Shown piece by piece: positions 1-10,334 of a stretch of 64,000 nucleotides of DNA. The notes below the pieces were generated by a model, which ran no database searches, was not told the DNA's origin, and saw only the letters and a list, made by a program, of their open reading frames with translations. The stretch covers positions 11,780,001 to 11,844,000 of the forward strand of contig CM114272.1 of the NCBI GenBank assembly GCA_050084515.1. Direction: 5' to 3'. Source of the DNA: Blasia pusilla (Eukaryota > Marchantiophyta > Marchantiopsida > Blasiales). Each line of letters opens with the position of its first letter. Positions within the stretch are counted from its first letter, which is position 1. Both the position numbers and the translations under genes were made by a program.

Positions 1-242
1 AGAGTTGGGAACTCTCCCATAATAATATAGATTATTATGGGGGAGTGCCTTCTTCATTTGCAAACACCTCTATGTTTGACAAGCAGTAATTGTGAAGCAA
101 GAAAATGTTTCACATATTATCGGTAGCGAGAAAAAAATTTGAATTTGTGTCTAGCATCATTAATCTCTTCCTTTCACAGGCTATACACTAGCTCTCCAAA
201 CACTTTTTTTATTTCCCGTGTATCGCACGGGCACCTTACTAG
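1..242 (+). mobile_element. Non-autonomous Helitron, with a second Helitron 5' end abutting it head-to-head
   Basis: The right end has the plant Helitron 3' signature: a short hairpin (CCCGTG at 215-220, CACGGG at 226-231), about 7 bp of spacer, then CTAG (239-242) followed by T. The left part (about 29-50) resembles the TCTATATTATT-type 5' end seen at 1897 and 45620. Positions 11-46 form an inverted repeat, so the reverse strand shows another 5' end running off the window to the left. There is no RepHel coding capacity, so this is a short passive derivative. Confidence 0.55.
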
Positions 243-1601
243 TAGTGTAGATGGCATCATGTAAGAATAGCAACATTGAGAATAAAAACATTTAAAATAA
301 AAAGGAAGGAAGATCCCACTAAGAAAAGAAAAAAAAATAAAGGGATAAAAAAATCCAAGGCCACAACCACCTTCAGTGGAAAGAAAGAAAAGAAGGAACT
401 TGTGATCTAACCTCACCTCACCAACAATATAAACCATAGACAATGACCACAAATCTCTTAATGAGTGTCTTCCACAACCCAAACACACCACTAAAAGCCT
501 ACCAACATTAGATGACTAAGTGACTAAAAGTACCAAACCCAATTTGATGGTGTAGCATATTTGTGTCATGATACTCATTGCACTCATGGTTGTGGTGGTT
601 AGGTCCCTCTAAACACATTATCCATCCTAGTGGCCCATATATATATGAGCAAAAACTAGTTTGATGTCTTTTACTACATTATCAATTGTGGTTTTCATCA
701 AAATACTCTAGTTGCTTTCACTAGAGCATCCAGACTGCACATCTCATTTTTTTGGGTTCCAAGGGACCACCCGAATCTACACATGGTTGGGGTTCCCAAA
801 AAAGAGTCTCCCACAAATAGTTCTTTAGTATGCTTGTTTACGACATACTATGAAGAGATCAAGGTTTGACGTTTCCAAAATGTTGTTTTATCGTTACTTC
901 TCTCCCCCTTCCTTGGTGATAATACCCACTAACAATTTCTTCTCCGATTCCCCTAGTTCAAGTCCTCTATGGAGATTTGTCACTAGAGGGAGCCTTTTGT
1001 CATTACCTAGTGTTTGTGATAGCCTTGTTCATAAGAATACAGATCAAATCTTCTTCTAAGCTTGCTCTCTCTTTCTACGTTGGTTCAATCTAACTAAACT
1101 ATGTTCAGTTTTTTAATTGTGATTAGACTCTCACCTGGGTCATAGTTCGCTTAGTATAGCTAATCTTGCTTAAAATATGTTAGCCCTTGTGATGGCTTCT
1201 TTGCTATTAGCTTGGCTCAATGGTTGCTTCAACTTTAACTTCTTAGCTTTAGAAGATTCCTCAAATACTCTAACTAGTGCATCCCACACTTCCTTGGATA
1301 TCTCCACATTTGCATATGACCTATCATTTATGAATTTATGTAATCCATGTATAATGGATCATCATTCCCCCCTAAGTGTTGCCATACTCAAGTCATGGTC
1401 TTGATGTGTAGTCCCTTATGTGGGTGCAATGAGGTTGTGTAGTGTCCTACACCTCATACTTGGAGGTGTCAACCTTTCCTCTACCATGCGCTTGTCTCCT
1501 CTACTACCCTCCCTTTGTTGGCACTTCTTCACTTTGTGCTAAGGTAGTGTGTCTTGAGATTAGCTCTTATACACTTGAACTCCTTACTACTTTGGTATAG
1601 G
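243..1601. other. AT-rich intergenic DNA without a recognised gene
   Basis: Only short frames occur here (for example at 850-1059 and 1177-1404). They show no recognised domain, no codon pattern and no splice structure. I see nothing else that can be supported. Confidence 0.5.
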
Positions 1602-1841
1602 TGTTAATAGCGGGTAATTAACAATGAGGTGTTACTAGTGGATAATGAGTAACTAACAAGGATGTGGGAATAGTGGATAATTGACAAGGAGGTGTTAGTA
1701 GTGGGTAATTATCAAGGAGGTGGGAGTAGTGGATAGTGGGTAATTAAAAGGAGGTGTTAGTAGTGGATAGTGGGTAATTAACAAGGAGGTGGGAGTAGAC
1801 GATAATTAACAAGGAGGTGGGAATAGTGGATAATTAACAAA
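1602..1841. repeat. Minisatellite, roughly 30-37 bp imperfect units
   Basis: About seven degenerate tandem units built on GGTAATTAACAAGGAGGTG followed by a GGAGTAGTGGATA-like half. Units alternate between GGTGTTAGTAG and GGTGGGAGTAG variants, which suggests a higher-order dimer. The array is AT- and G-rich with no coding potential. Confidence 0.75.
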
Positions 1842-1896
1842 AATTGAAGTGCGGAATTTATAGTGAAGAGTGGGTTGTGTTAAGAGAAATTTGGTA

Positions 1897-2010
1897 TCTA
1901 TATTATTGGAGAGTGTCTGGTTGATTGGTGTGCACAACAAGAAAATATTTTAATCCCTTCCCGGGTTATACACTCTTCATCATTAATACCTTCCCCGGTT
2001 CTTCAAACAT
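1897..2010 (+). mobile_element. Truncated Helitron 5' end
   Basis: Begins TCTATATTATTGGAGAGTG, matching the Helitron 5' end at 45620 and, with one extra ACT, the one at 58047. It shares the downstream block ending in CATCATTAATACCTTCCC with the copies at 1-242 and 45.8 kb. The 3' hairpin and CTAG end are missing, so the copy is 3'-truncated. Confidence 0.45.
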
Positions 2011-2298
2011 TTTTCGACAGGAGTGGTATAGATTTTAGTATGTGCAACGATTGAGTGATGCAACCGAAAGGTCCTCTGTGTTCCACGTGATGCACAAAGT
2101 GAGCGATCTGAAAGGGGTTCTTGCAAGCCATGAAATCGGTGACGATGAGGGCAGGAGCTTGGGAGAGAAGGACAGGGGCAGCAGGAATCATTACAGTTTA
2201 AGCTCTCTGCATAGTTTCTTCAGTGTTTCCGGTGTCATGTCAAATCCCGCGAACGGGTCATCGTTTGTCAGCTTCGAAGACATGGCTCCTCTGATTGA

Positions 2299-2616
2299 GT
2301 TGATGTGGCTGCCGTGTATGTTGAAGTTGTGGATCGCCTTCCTCTTTTCTCACGCTCAGCAACCTCAAAGGAGAAACAACATCCGTGCCTGTATGTCCCC
2401 TCAGAAGGAAGAACGTCGATGAAATCCGTGAGGCAGGGAATTTCCCCGCCGTCGAGGATTGAGATTCATCGGAGTTGTTCAGATGGTGACTGCAAGGCTC
2501 TGGAAGTTTTGCCCTCCGGTGAGAGTGCCGATCCGCTCGACGCCTTTGCAGTCAGCTCCGTGGAGAACTTCATTAGGCAGAGAGCCTCTGGAGATAAGAA
2601 AGTCGGATCTTGGGGG
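2299..2616 (+). CDS. Possible exon of an unrecognised gene
   Basis: An open frame runs from a stop at 2296 to a good splice-donor match (GGGG|GTGAGT at 2616/2617). It sits in the CpG-rich block that looks more host-like than the surrounding transposons. The roughly 100-residue translation is hydrophilic, with serine- and aspartate-rich stretches. I recognise no domain. An overlapping frame at 2042-2422 is open as well, so the coding frame is uncertain. It could also be a captured gene fragment or a leader exon. No downstream exon was identified. Confidence 0.2.
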
Positions 2617-3609
2617 TGAGTTTTTCGTTTCTTAGCTGCAGCAACAAGCTTCCGATGATATATTGGTGAACGTGGCGTGTTAGGTCAATGCGACCAGTTT
2701 CATACATTCCCTCCAAATCAAGTTTTAGAACGGTTGACTGCTCTCTAGGAAGATGTCCACAAGGAATGCCTGCTAACGCACTAGATCTGAATACCTCGAC
2801 CTGCACTCACTAGTGGCAGGCGCCTAAAGGACTGAATGCTTGGACAATATATGACCATATTTCGAGCAGTTTTTCTTTGATTTCGGCACCTTCCGGCATA
2901 CTTGCTACTACGATCTTTACGCTTCCAGTATTTCAGTAGTCTCCGATTCTAACTTCCACAATCACGCGGGTGATCCGATAAAATAATTCCTCAATTTTCA
3001 GGCTGCCCGCCTCTTTTCTTCGAAGAAAAATCCATGATTTCCAACATTTCGCTTGGAAAGTTCCATGCAGTTGTTATTATAGTTTAACCCCGCGATCCTT
3101 GCACAAAGCTCCCTGCTTCCTGCTTCAGTATTTAGAAGGACTGGAAGCTCCGCGTTATCAGCATTCCCTGATGCAAAATTTCGTCGTTCTCAACGGCGCA
3201 ATTCCGATTATTAGGAGGTGCTGACGGAGATCAAGACTCACTCTCGCGGACAACCAAACTCTTGGAATTCTCAAGAACGCAGTTACTCGCGATTTTCATA
3301 ATTTCAGGCACGGGAAATCGCGAGATAAATCGAACACAACTTCCTCGCAGTAAGTCAAATTTTCCACACATACCGAAATCTTCTACACTCATGAGTTTCG
3401 CGATCTGAAGCTGGCACGCGATTGACTACAAGCAACCTTGTGCTCGCAGCAAGAGTCCCGAGCTTCTTCGGGCTGTCGGCCTTCTTACTTTTAGGGACTT
3501 GCATAGATTTGAACTCGAGTATCCTCTCAAGACTTCTTCATGTTCTTTCCCCCCAGTTTCTTCCAGGATTTCCCGTTCCTGCGCTTCTTCTGGCTCAAAC
3601 ATCCCAATC

Positions 3610-4290
3610 CGATCAGTAGTCTACCAGTCGTACTCAATTTCGTAGACAAGTTCAGACTGAGTTGCCGCTATTACTTTCGTACTGGGAATCGACCGCTCCC
3701 GAACGATTTGTGTGAGTTTGGGGTTCAGATTGCGATAAGTCATCCTATCAGGATTCTCTGAACGGGAACAAGTGCGATCGGAAGAGAGAAAGAATAGAAC
3801 GGGAGCTAGTGACGGAGGAAGGAAGGGAGGAAGGAGGGAGAAATAGATGGAACCTGAATAGATTGACTACATGATGACTTTCTCGCACCCTCGTCAATAC
3901 GCGCGTGTAACTTCAACTGCGAAGGTGTGATCACAAGAGGATTGCCGACGAAAATCTGATCGTCGCTTCTTCCAGTCTCATTGAATTTCGTAGCCAACTT
4001 CAGACTCACTCAAGACAACAATTGCGACCGCTCCCGGAAGATCTGTGCTGAGTTAGGGTTCGAATTTCGAGAAGTGATCAGGTCAGGATTGTCTTGAGAA
4101 CAGAACGGAAGAAAGCAAGTGAGATCGGAAGGAAGAAAGGAAGCAAGAATTGACAGAACCTAAACACAACAACGAGACGACATTCTCGCACCTCGATCGA
4201 TCCGCGGGCGTAAATTCACCTGCAGACGGTGCATTCACAGGGGGCTCCGATAGTCACTCGCCCGCGTCTCCCTCGACTCGTGAAGTCCAT
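3610..4290. repeat. Diverged tandem duplication, unit about 348 bp
   Basis: Two head-to-tail copies. Landmarks repeat at a constant offset: TTTCGTAG at 3638 and 3986, then a CGACCGCTCCCG block, a GATCGGAAG purine-rich stretch, and TTCTCGCAC followed by an acidic-codon-like CG-rich segment. The copies differ by many substitutions and small indels, so the duplication is old. The region is CpG-rich and may be regulatory sequence of a lost or unidentified gene. Confidence 0.65.
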
Positions 4291-4499
4291 CCTCCAGACT
4301 GTTCCCTGCGCGTCAGCGATCCATTCCTCCATCTCTCGGAAGAAACCGAATTTCAGGAGGGAAACAGCGAATCGCAGTCATTCATTTCTTCGCCTGCGAC
4401 TCTGCGCTCCGCCGAAGTCCTTGTCGGAGGAATTCCTCGACGCTGCGGTTTTCGGAGGAATTCCTACATAAGGACTCTCTCACGGCTCGCGTGAACCCA

Positions 4500-5093
4500 T
4501 ACGATCTAGGATGGGGCGTCTCAAGGACAGGGGGTTCGGAAGATTCTATATGGGTAAAAGTCCGAATAGACAATCGGACACTTTCCACTTCTTGTACGGA
4601 CAATAAAAAATGTTTCTCTTTTTATGAGCAACAAGAAAAATGAAAAATAATTAATCTTTTCATTTTCTGCAAAAATAACACTAATATGCCCACTAGTGTT
4701 ACCTAAATTATATACCATCAAATATCAAGATAATGTGTGAGTGGAAACTTAGTTAGTTAGCTCAACCTCCCCTTCCAACATCTTTTTCGATCAAGTCATT
4801 CTAGAGTGATTTTTTCCATGGTACATATTATCATTACCGACTATAAAACACAATTATGTAGTGAGGGAGAGACGATAGGATGAATTTTAATAAGCATATA
4901 TATATGCAGTGTCGTGCACTTACCCTTGAACGTTGGTCTTGTCGGCTTACCTTCAGCAAGTCACATTCTCTTTACTAATCTACACCCAAACAAGTCTCGT
5001 TAGCGAGGGTTTGGGTTAATCATCCTTGCATCTCCCTAGTCTTTGTCGCGGGCCATCCCTCAAACTCCAAAATCTAGACATGTCTGACATGGA
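4500..5093. other. AT-rich spacer left of element 1
   Basis: No gene or repeat is recognised between the CpG-rich block and the LTR of element 1. The frame at 4521-4721 on the minus strand has no recognisable content. Confidence 0.4.
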
Positions 5094-5733
5094 TGTCGTG
5101 CGCATACACATTGCTACACAACATACATCGTTGTCACCGAACACACACATAAACACATACGATCTCGTGCTAACTCATGGCATCCAAACAATGAGACAAG
5201 AAGTACCAAAATATCTCTAATAAAATCAAGTAGATTTCTCTCAACATCTCACACCAATCTCTCCATGATGTGCACTCTCTCTCTCATGTCAAACCAAACC
5301 CACTATCCTAATGAAAGGCTTGGGTTACACTCACAAGGCAACCAAGACTATAGGTCCGCCGCCTCATGCCAAGAGGTTTGACAAAGACAGAATGAGCTCT
5401 CAAGCTCTCTCTCTCTTGGAGATATACCCCCTTCCCTCTCCCAAGCTCTCTCCGCGATAACCTATGCTCGCTGGTCACCTCCTTGGCTCTTGACCTACTG
5501 TAACACGTCAAGGGCCACTTCCCAAAGTGGAAAACAACTATACTCCAAATGGAAACTTACCCGGAATATTAAGTTTCTCTATATGGCTCCAAATGAGCGG
5601 AAACGAAAGGGAAACGTGCTCTCTCAGATTACCCGTGGCCTCAGCAAGTCATCCTTGACCTCTTGAGGCTGCCCTCTAGTATCTCAAAAGGCGCTCTACC
5701 AGATCTCGTTAATCTATCCTAAAAGATGTGACA
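5094..5733 (-). repeat. 3' LTR of element 1 (Ty3/Gypsy, main family)
   Basis: 640 bp. On the element strand it opens TGTCACATC and closes GCGCACGACA, giving TGTC...GACA ends. These ends agree with the solo LTR at 17592-18266, which is bounded by a target-site duplication. The LTR contains a short CT-rich tract. Its last ~126 bp (5094-5219) is repeated just upstream of the LTR at 5736-5861. Confidence 0.8.
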
Positions 5734-5735
5734 GT

Positions 5736-5861
5736 TGTCGTGCGCATACACATCGCTACACAACATACATCGCTGTCACCGATTACACACATAAACATGC
5801 ACGATCTCGTGCTTACTCATGGCATCCAAATAACCAAACAAGAAGTACCAAAATATCTCCA
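5736..5861 (-). repeat. Pre-LTR copy of the LTR 3' segment, next to a polypurine tract (element 1)
   Basis: A 126-bp near copy of the last 126 bp of the LTR (5094-5219). It lies between the internal region and the 3' LTR. On the element strand it follows a G-rich tract (GGGCGAT), which looks like a polypurine tract. The same arrangement recurs in elements 2, 3 and 4. Confidence 0.75.
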
Positions 5862-6042
5862 ATCGCCCGCCTAGCTGGTGGTTAGTCCCTCTAACTACAA
5901 ATAGCCATGTATCCCTACCTACCATGACATACATCCTTCGGACGCTAAGAGCAAAAAGTTTGGGTGCTCATGTGGCCCCGTCGTTAGTCGCCTTCTTGTC
6001 ATCCATATCATAGACACAAGTTAGAATCTAGACCTACCTACT

Positions 6043-6372
6043 CTATGTATATTTGGGACACATCCATCGTCCCTGAGGAACCGTAGTGAGAGGTGGCGTC
6101 AAACATGTCATATGCTACCCTCTCGAACACCCATCACAGACTCGCATAGTGGCTATACCACGGGCAAAACCACACAACATACATTGCAAGCCTACATAAA
6201 CTACTGCTAAGCTTTTATCAACTGTACTGTCAATGTTAGGAAGGTGATATGGCGCACAGTTACGCATATGGTCCTTCCAAACCATACCATCACGTCCCTC
6301 CAGTACGAGAACACCACATGGTAAAACCTCACGCACTCTCAAGATAGTGCACCCTGTAGTCACATCCAACAT
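6043..6372 (-). pseudogene. Integrase C-terminal tail plus degenerate PHD finger, element 1
   Basis: The tail has an ILRVREV...GRDGMVWKDH segment and an NCAPYHLPN segment, also present in elements 3 and 4. The PHD finger follows, with CMLC and VCDGC pairs. The conserved Trp just before the zinc-binding His is a stop codon, and the last Cys is Tyr. The finger would be cut short and unable to fold fully. Confidence 0.75.
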
Positions 6373-6746
6373 CGTGGGTACCTTCTACTGCAAGTAGACA
6401 TAGTCTCCCTGATGAAACCTCCGAATAGTATATCGATAACCACCTCCTCGAATAGTCGCATACCTCAATGTATCCCGATGCTGCCGAATCGCCAAGTTCT
6501 CAAACGCCATGGGCATCACTCTCCGAAACAACTCAACCATACATCAGGATCATCAAGGTTCAACATCTTGACAAATGGCCGCAAGTAAATCTGGCTCTCA
6601 TCCATGAAGCAACAAGTGCGATGAGAAAGATACTAAGGATGCTTGCCTACTGAATATGTAACCCATCGCCAACGCGGCAACTGAAGGTCCCAATCTCCTA
6701 GGTGATCTCTCTGCAAGCCATACTTGCGCAATCCTCTCTTCACCGT

Positions 6747-7091
6747 CTACACAACCCTCTTCGCTAGTCCATCCGCCTCAGGATGATCTCGCGAAGTGGT
6801 GCGGTGGTCGATCAGCGTCTTATCACGCAAGGCCTGAAACTCCCCGTGAAACTCCATACCTTGGTCTGACAAAACCTCAGGTGGTGCGCCATAACGACTT
6901 ACCACTCGATCTAGGAAGGCATACACTACTCCCTCACTCGCTATGTCAAGCAATGCAACCAAATCTATCCACTTCGAGAAGTGTTCAACCATCACCAACA
7001 CATAACGACTATTGCGCTCCGTCAAAGGCAAAGGTCCAGCAAAATCCAACCTCAATCTATAACCTAAACCCATGATCGGAAGTGGATGCAA
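6747..7091 (-). pseudogene. Integrase catalytic core, element 1
   Basis: An RVE-type core. The first catalytic Asp lies in RLDFAGPLP, the second in SDQGMEF and the Glu in HPEADG, so the DDE triad is present. The region HFSKWIDLVAL matches the Gypsy integrase fold. The frame breaks on both sides, and the neighbouring H2C2 region is damaged. Confidence 0.8.
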
Positions 7092-7673
7092 CTGTGGAGT
7101 TGGAGCATTGAACGATACTCGGACTCAATCACACACCATGCATCTAGCAACAAATAGTTGAACGTCAGTCTGCATGCCTCGCCACCAATGTTGTAACTAG
7201 AGCAAACTGCACGTCCGCTTCACTCCAAAATGACCCAACTACGTAAGGGCATGACGCACCACACGTGCTCTCTGTAAAGGATAAGGCACTATACGCATTC
7301 TACCATCCTCCCAAACTCGCAACACATGTAACTCCTCCCACCGGAATCTTCTAGCTCATTGTAGGATCCGATCTTGCTCTCTAGCACCCACTGTGCTCGC
7401 GATGCTGCCAGTACGCAGGTACTCCAAGATCACTCCATCATTGTGAATGTCTCGGCCGCCACTTGTTGTCTCCTCACTCGCCTCTGGATCTAAGGACTCT
7501 CCATCAGACCTCGTCATCAAAGTCTTAGCAATCTGGCTCTCCATAGCCAACAAGCCCAAATAGGTTGACGCGTGCCATCTTGGCAACAACTCCTCATCAT
7601 TCTCACCATGCCAACGAGCTCTAGTCGCATTTCGCTGACTTAGGCATGGGTTACAGCTCAAACCATCTGCATC

Positions 7674-8100
7674 CTAGTTGAGTGTCCCAAGTCTATGCAC
7701 CACCTGAAAGTCATACTCCTGCAACAAAAGACCCCACCTCGCAAGCTTCCCTGTAAGCGTGCTGGACTCCATCAACCACTTAAGTGGCTGATGATCAATA
7801 ATGATGGTAAAGGGGTTGCCAAATAGATAACACCTGAAATGTGCAACAGCCCACACCGAAGCCAAGAACTCATCCTCATACGAGCTATACTTCGCCTCTA
7901 TAGCATTGTTCGAGCGACTAGCATAAGCCACCACAAACTCTCTACCATCATCATCATGTTGGGTAGCACGGCTCCAAGCCCCTACATGCTCAAATTGGTA
8001 TGCAACTCGAAAGGACGCCCCTTGATTGGTCTCCTCAATATGGGTGCGGATGTCAATCTATCCTTAAGCAGCTGAAATGCTCTCTCCTACTCATCCCCCC
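7674..8100 (-). pseudogene. RNase H domain, element 1
   Basis: The 3' part of a Gypsy RNase H: YASRSNNAIEAKYSSYEDE, VWAVAHFRCYLFG and IDHQPLKWLMES are all recognisable. The upstream part carrying the first Asp (FQLHTDW-like in other copies) lies in another frame to the right. It would degrade the RNA strand during reverse transcription, but this copy is frameshifted. Confidence 0.75.
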
Positions 8101-8250
8101 AGTGCCACTCCTGACCCACCTTGGTCAGCAAGGTAAGCGGCTTCACAATCGAATTGAAACCCTTGACGTACCATCAATAGAAGCTCGCCAATCCCATGAA
8201 TGCACAAACTCGACTCACATCAGTAGGGCGTGGAATGCGTGAAATAGCCT

Positions 8251-8990
8251 CTATCTTCGTCCATTGCACACCAAGGCCCCCTGGGTATATCGTATGACCC
8301 AAGTACTCAATCTGGTTGTAGAAGAACTTGCACTTGTTGGATATAGCTTTTGCCCATGTAACTGCAATCGTCGAAACACCTCCTCTAGATGTCGCTCATG
8401 CTCCTCAACCGTGGCGCTAAGGACTAAAATATCATCAATATAACACCTAGAAAAATCCAGACCTGCCAAGATCCTATCCATGACCCTCTGAAACTCAACC
8501 GGGGCGTTCTTTAACCCGAATGGTAAGAACCACCACTGGTACAAACAATCCTTCCCGTGAGGGTCGATGCCCCAAAATGCCATCTTCTGCCTGTCCTCCA
8601 ATCTGATAGACAACTGATGGTATCCGGATGGCAAATCCAATGAATTGAAGACCTTTGCATCCAAACATCCGCCTATCCATCCAGTTGCCATGCACATCCT
8701 TCTTGGCGAGCATGACAGTGGCAGATGCAAACTCTACATGCGACATCTCTTCTAGTCCTGCTCCAACCAAGTCCAGGCTCCTACTCAGAATCAAAGCCGT
8801 CTCCATATAAGTGTACCTATAGGATCATCGGAAGATTGGCGTATCGCTTGACAACTCAATGAGAATCCTTGGATCCTTCAACGTACCCAAGTCATGCATA
8901 CTAAATGCAAAGGAGCTCCTACACTCCTAAGGAACTGGTGTATCTGACGCTGCTCTCCTCCTGTCAACTTAGGGCCCATATCTCCATCGT
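8251..8990 (-). pseudogene. Reverse transcriptase, element 1
   Basis: RT fingers and palm of a Ty3/Gypsy element: WGIDPHGKDCLYQWWFLPFG, LKNAPVEFQRVMD and the catalytic YIDD at 8442-8431. The N-terminal part (MSHVEFASATVM...KKDVHGN) lies in another frame at 8806-8495, so there is a frameshift. The catalytic aspartates are kept. Confidence 0.85.
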
Positions 8991-9154
8991 GACTACCGAA
9001 AGACTCTCCGGCGCGAGAGTTAGTGATTGCTATGGTGCAACCCCGTCTCGAACAACAGAACTCGACTACTCTCCTGCATCCAACTATAAAATCGGATCTC
9101 TTCCTCGTGGAGTACTCGGACCCATACTCAATGGTGTGGCTATCATCTCCCGGT

Positions 9155-9774
9155 TGTCATGCGCATACATAACGCTACACAACATACATTGCTCGTCACA
9201 TCTACACCACACAACATCGATCTTCCCCACACACGGGTAGATCCACAGATGTACAGATATCAACTGATATCTGTACTACTGTGGATCATACTACAAAATA
9301 AAGAGTAGTAAAGACCGCACATCTGGCCTAAAACTCCACTTCTCAATCTACATCAGCATATCGAGCCTCGTCCACCCTGAGCTATCAAGGAATCCAAACG
9401 CTAGCACCTTAGTCCTATCTCACAACACATACAAGAGAGGTGCTCCAACGACCCAACATGAGAAAGATGGCTTGGGAAAGCCATCTTCCTCCCTTATATA
9501 GTTATGAGAAGAGCCTTTTGGCTCTTCCCCTAAAAATAGCTATCCTCCTGGTAACCTGCGCGCACAAGTTACCAAGGGCGGGTGACCTAGTCAACAAGTC
9601 ACCTGGATGTGAAAGACCTCAACAAAAGAGTTGTGAGAAACAACGTTCGTGACACAATGGACCTATCCTCAACCTCATCCGACACCGTGGGACAAAGTTA
9701 CACTCAAGATAGTCCGCTGGCTCCTACGCCCTATCCACGATAGATCTCGGTCTATCGGCTAGTCAGATTTGACA
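9155..9774 (-). repeat. 3' LTR of element 2 (second LTR subfamily)
   Basis: 620 bp with TGTC...GACA ends (plus strand TGTCATGCGC ... GATTTGACA). The middle of this LTR is unrelated to the LTRs of elements 1, 3 and 4. The terminal ~50 bp (GTGCGCATACAT...ACACAACATACAT) is shared, so this is a diverged subfamily. The coding domains of element 2 are nonetheless close to the others. Confidence 0.75.
9493..9500 (-). promoter_or_regulatory. TATA box candidate in the element 2 LTR
   Basis: On the minus strand this reads TATATAAG, about 280 bp into the LTR, a reasonable place for an LTR promoter. Position and sequence are the only evidence. Confidence 0.35.
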
Positions 9775-9776
9775 GC

Positions 9777-9912
9777 TATCGTGCGCATACATATCGTTAC
9801 ACAACATACATCGCTCGTCACATCTACACCACACAACACCGATCTTCCCCATACACTGGTAGATCCACATATGTATAGAAATCAACTCATACATATACAT
9901 GGAGATCATACA
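9777..9912 (-). repeat. Pre-LTR copy of the LTR 3' segment (element 2)
   Basis: About 136 bp, matching the last ~136 bp of the element 2 LTR (9155-9290), including the CACAACA...GATCTTCCCCA and GGTAGATCCACA blocks. On the element strand it follows the polypurine-like GGGGGCGAT. The sequence is different from the element 1 copy over much of its length, yet the layout is identical. Confidence 0.7.
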
Positions 9913-9992
9913 ATCGCCCCCTAGTTGGCAGTTGGATTCCCCTAACTCTAGATAGAAAATATCACATCTCTCTGATATAACCTACTACCCTA

Positions 9993-10214
9993 TACACATC
10001 TCGGACACATCCATCGTCCCCTGGGAACTACATCAAGAGGGCGGGTCAGACATGACATATGCCACCCTCGAGAACAACCATCACATACCAACATGGTGGC
10101 AACACCCCTCGCAAATCCGCACAACATACACCTTAAACTTGCAGGTACCTCTGCCAAGTTCGGATCCAGTGTCCCGTCTACGTTTGGAAGATGACATGGT
10201 GCACAATTGCGCAC
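9993..10214 (-). CDS. PHD finger at the C terminus of the Gypsy polyprotein, element 2 (intact)
   Basis: A 74-residue open stretch. After an NCAPCHLPN segment comes a complete C4HC3 zinc-binding pattern: CMLC, VCDGC, then GWHMSC, then MCPRC, which is the last of the eight ligands. The Trp two residues before the H..C pair and the spacing fit a PHD finger. PHD fingers usually bind histone H3 tails. In this position, after the integrase, many plant Gypsy elements have a chromodomain, so a targeting role is inferred. There is no aromatic-cage assignment from sequence alone. The four copies here agree on the design. Confidence 0.8.
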
Positions 10215-10334
10215 ATGATCCTTCTAAACCATACCATCCCGTCCCTCCAACATGAGGACTCCGGTCGATAATACCTCGCGCACACGTAGGATTGTGCGCC
10301 CTACAGTGATATTTAGCGTCGTGGATGCTACCTA

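Larger units (their letters stand above)
5862..9154 (-). mobile_element. Element 1: 5'-truncated Ty3/Gypsy body (RT-RNase H-integrase-PHD)
   Basis: The minus strand reads RT (about 8990-8250), RNase H (about 8100-7670), H2C2/integrase (about 7230-6400), a C-terminal tail, then a PHD-like finger (6183-6049). Gag, protease and the methyltransferase are absent: the copy is cut at 9154 where the LTR of element 2 begins, inside the methyltransferase-RT linker. Alignment with element 3 (around 15.94-16.06 kb) shows the break is internal. Several frameshifts and stops make it inactive. Confidence 0.85.

Noticed and set aside
5094-5861. A TRIM (miniature retrotransposon) with 126-bp terminal repeats
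   Set aside because: The unit always follows the coding end of the large element in the same orientation, and solo LTRs with TGTC...GACA ends show a longer LTR; treated as part of the large element.
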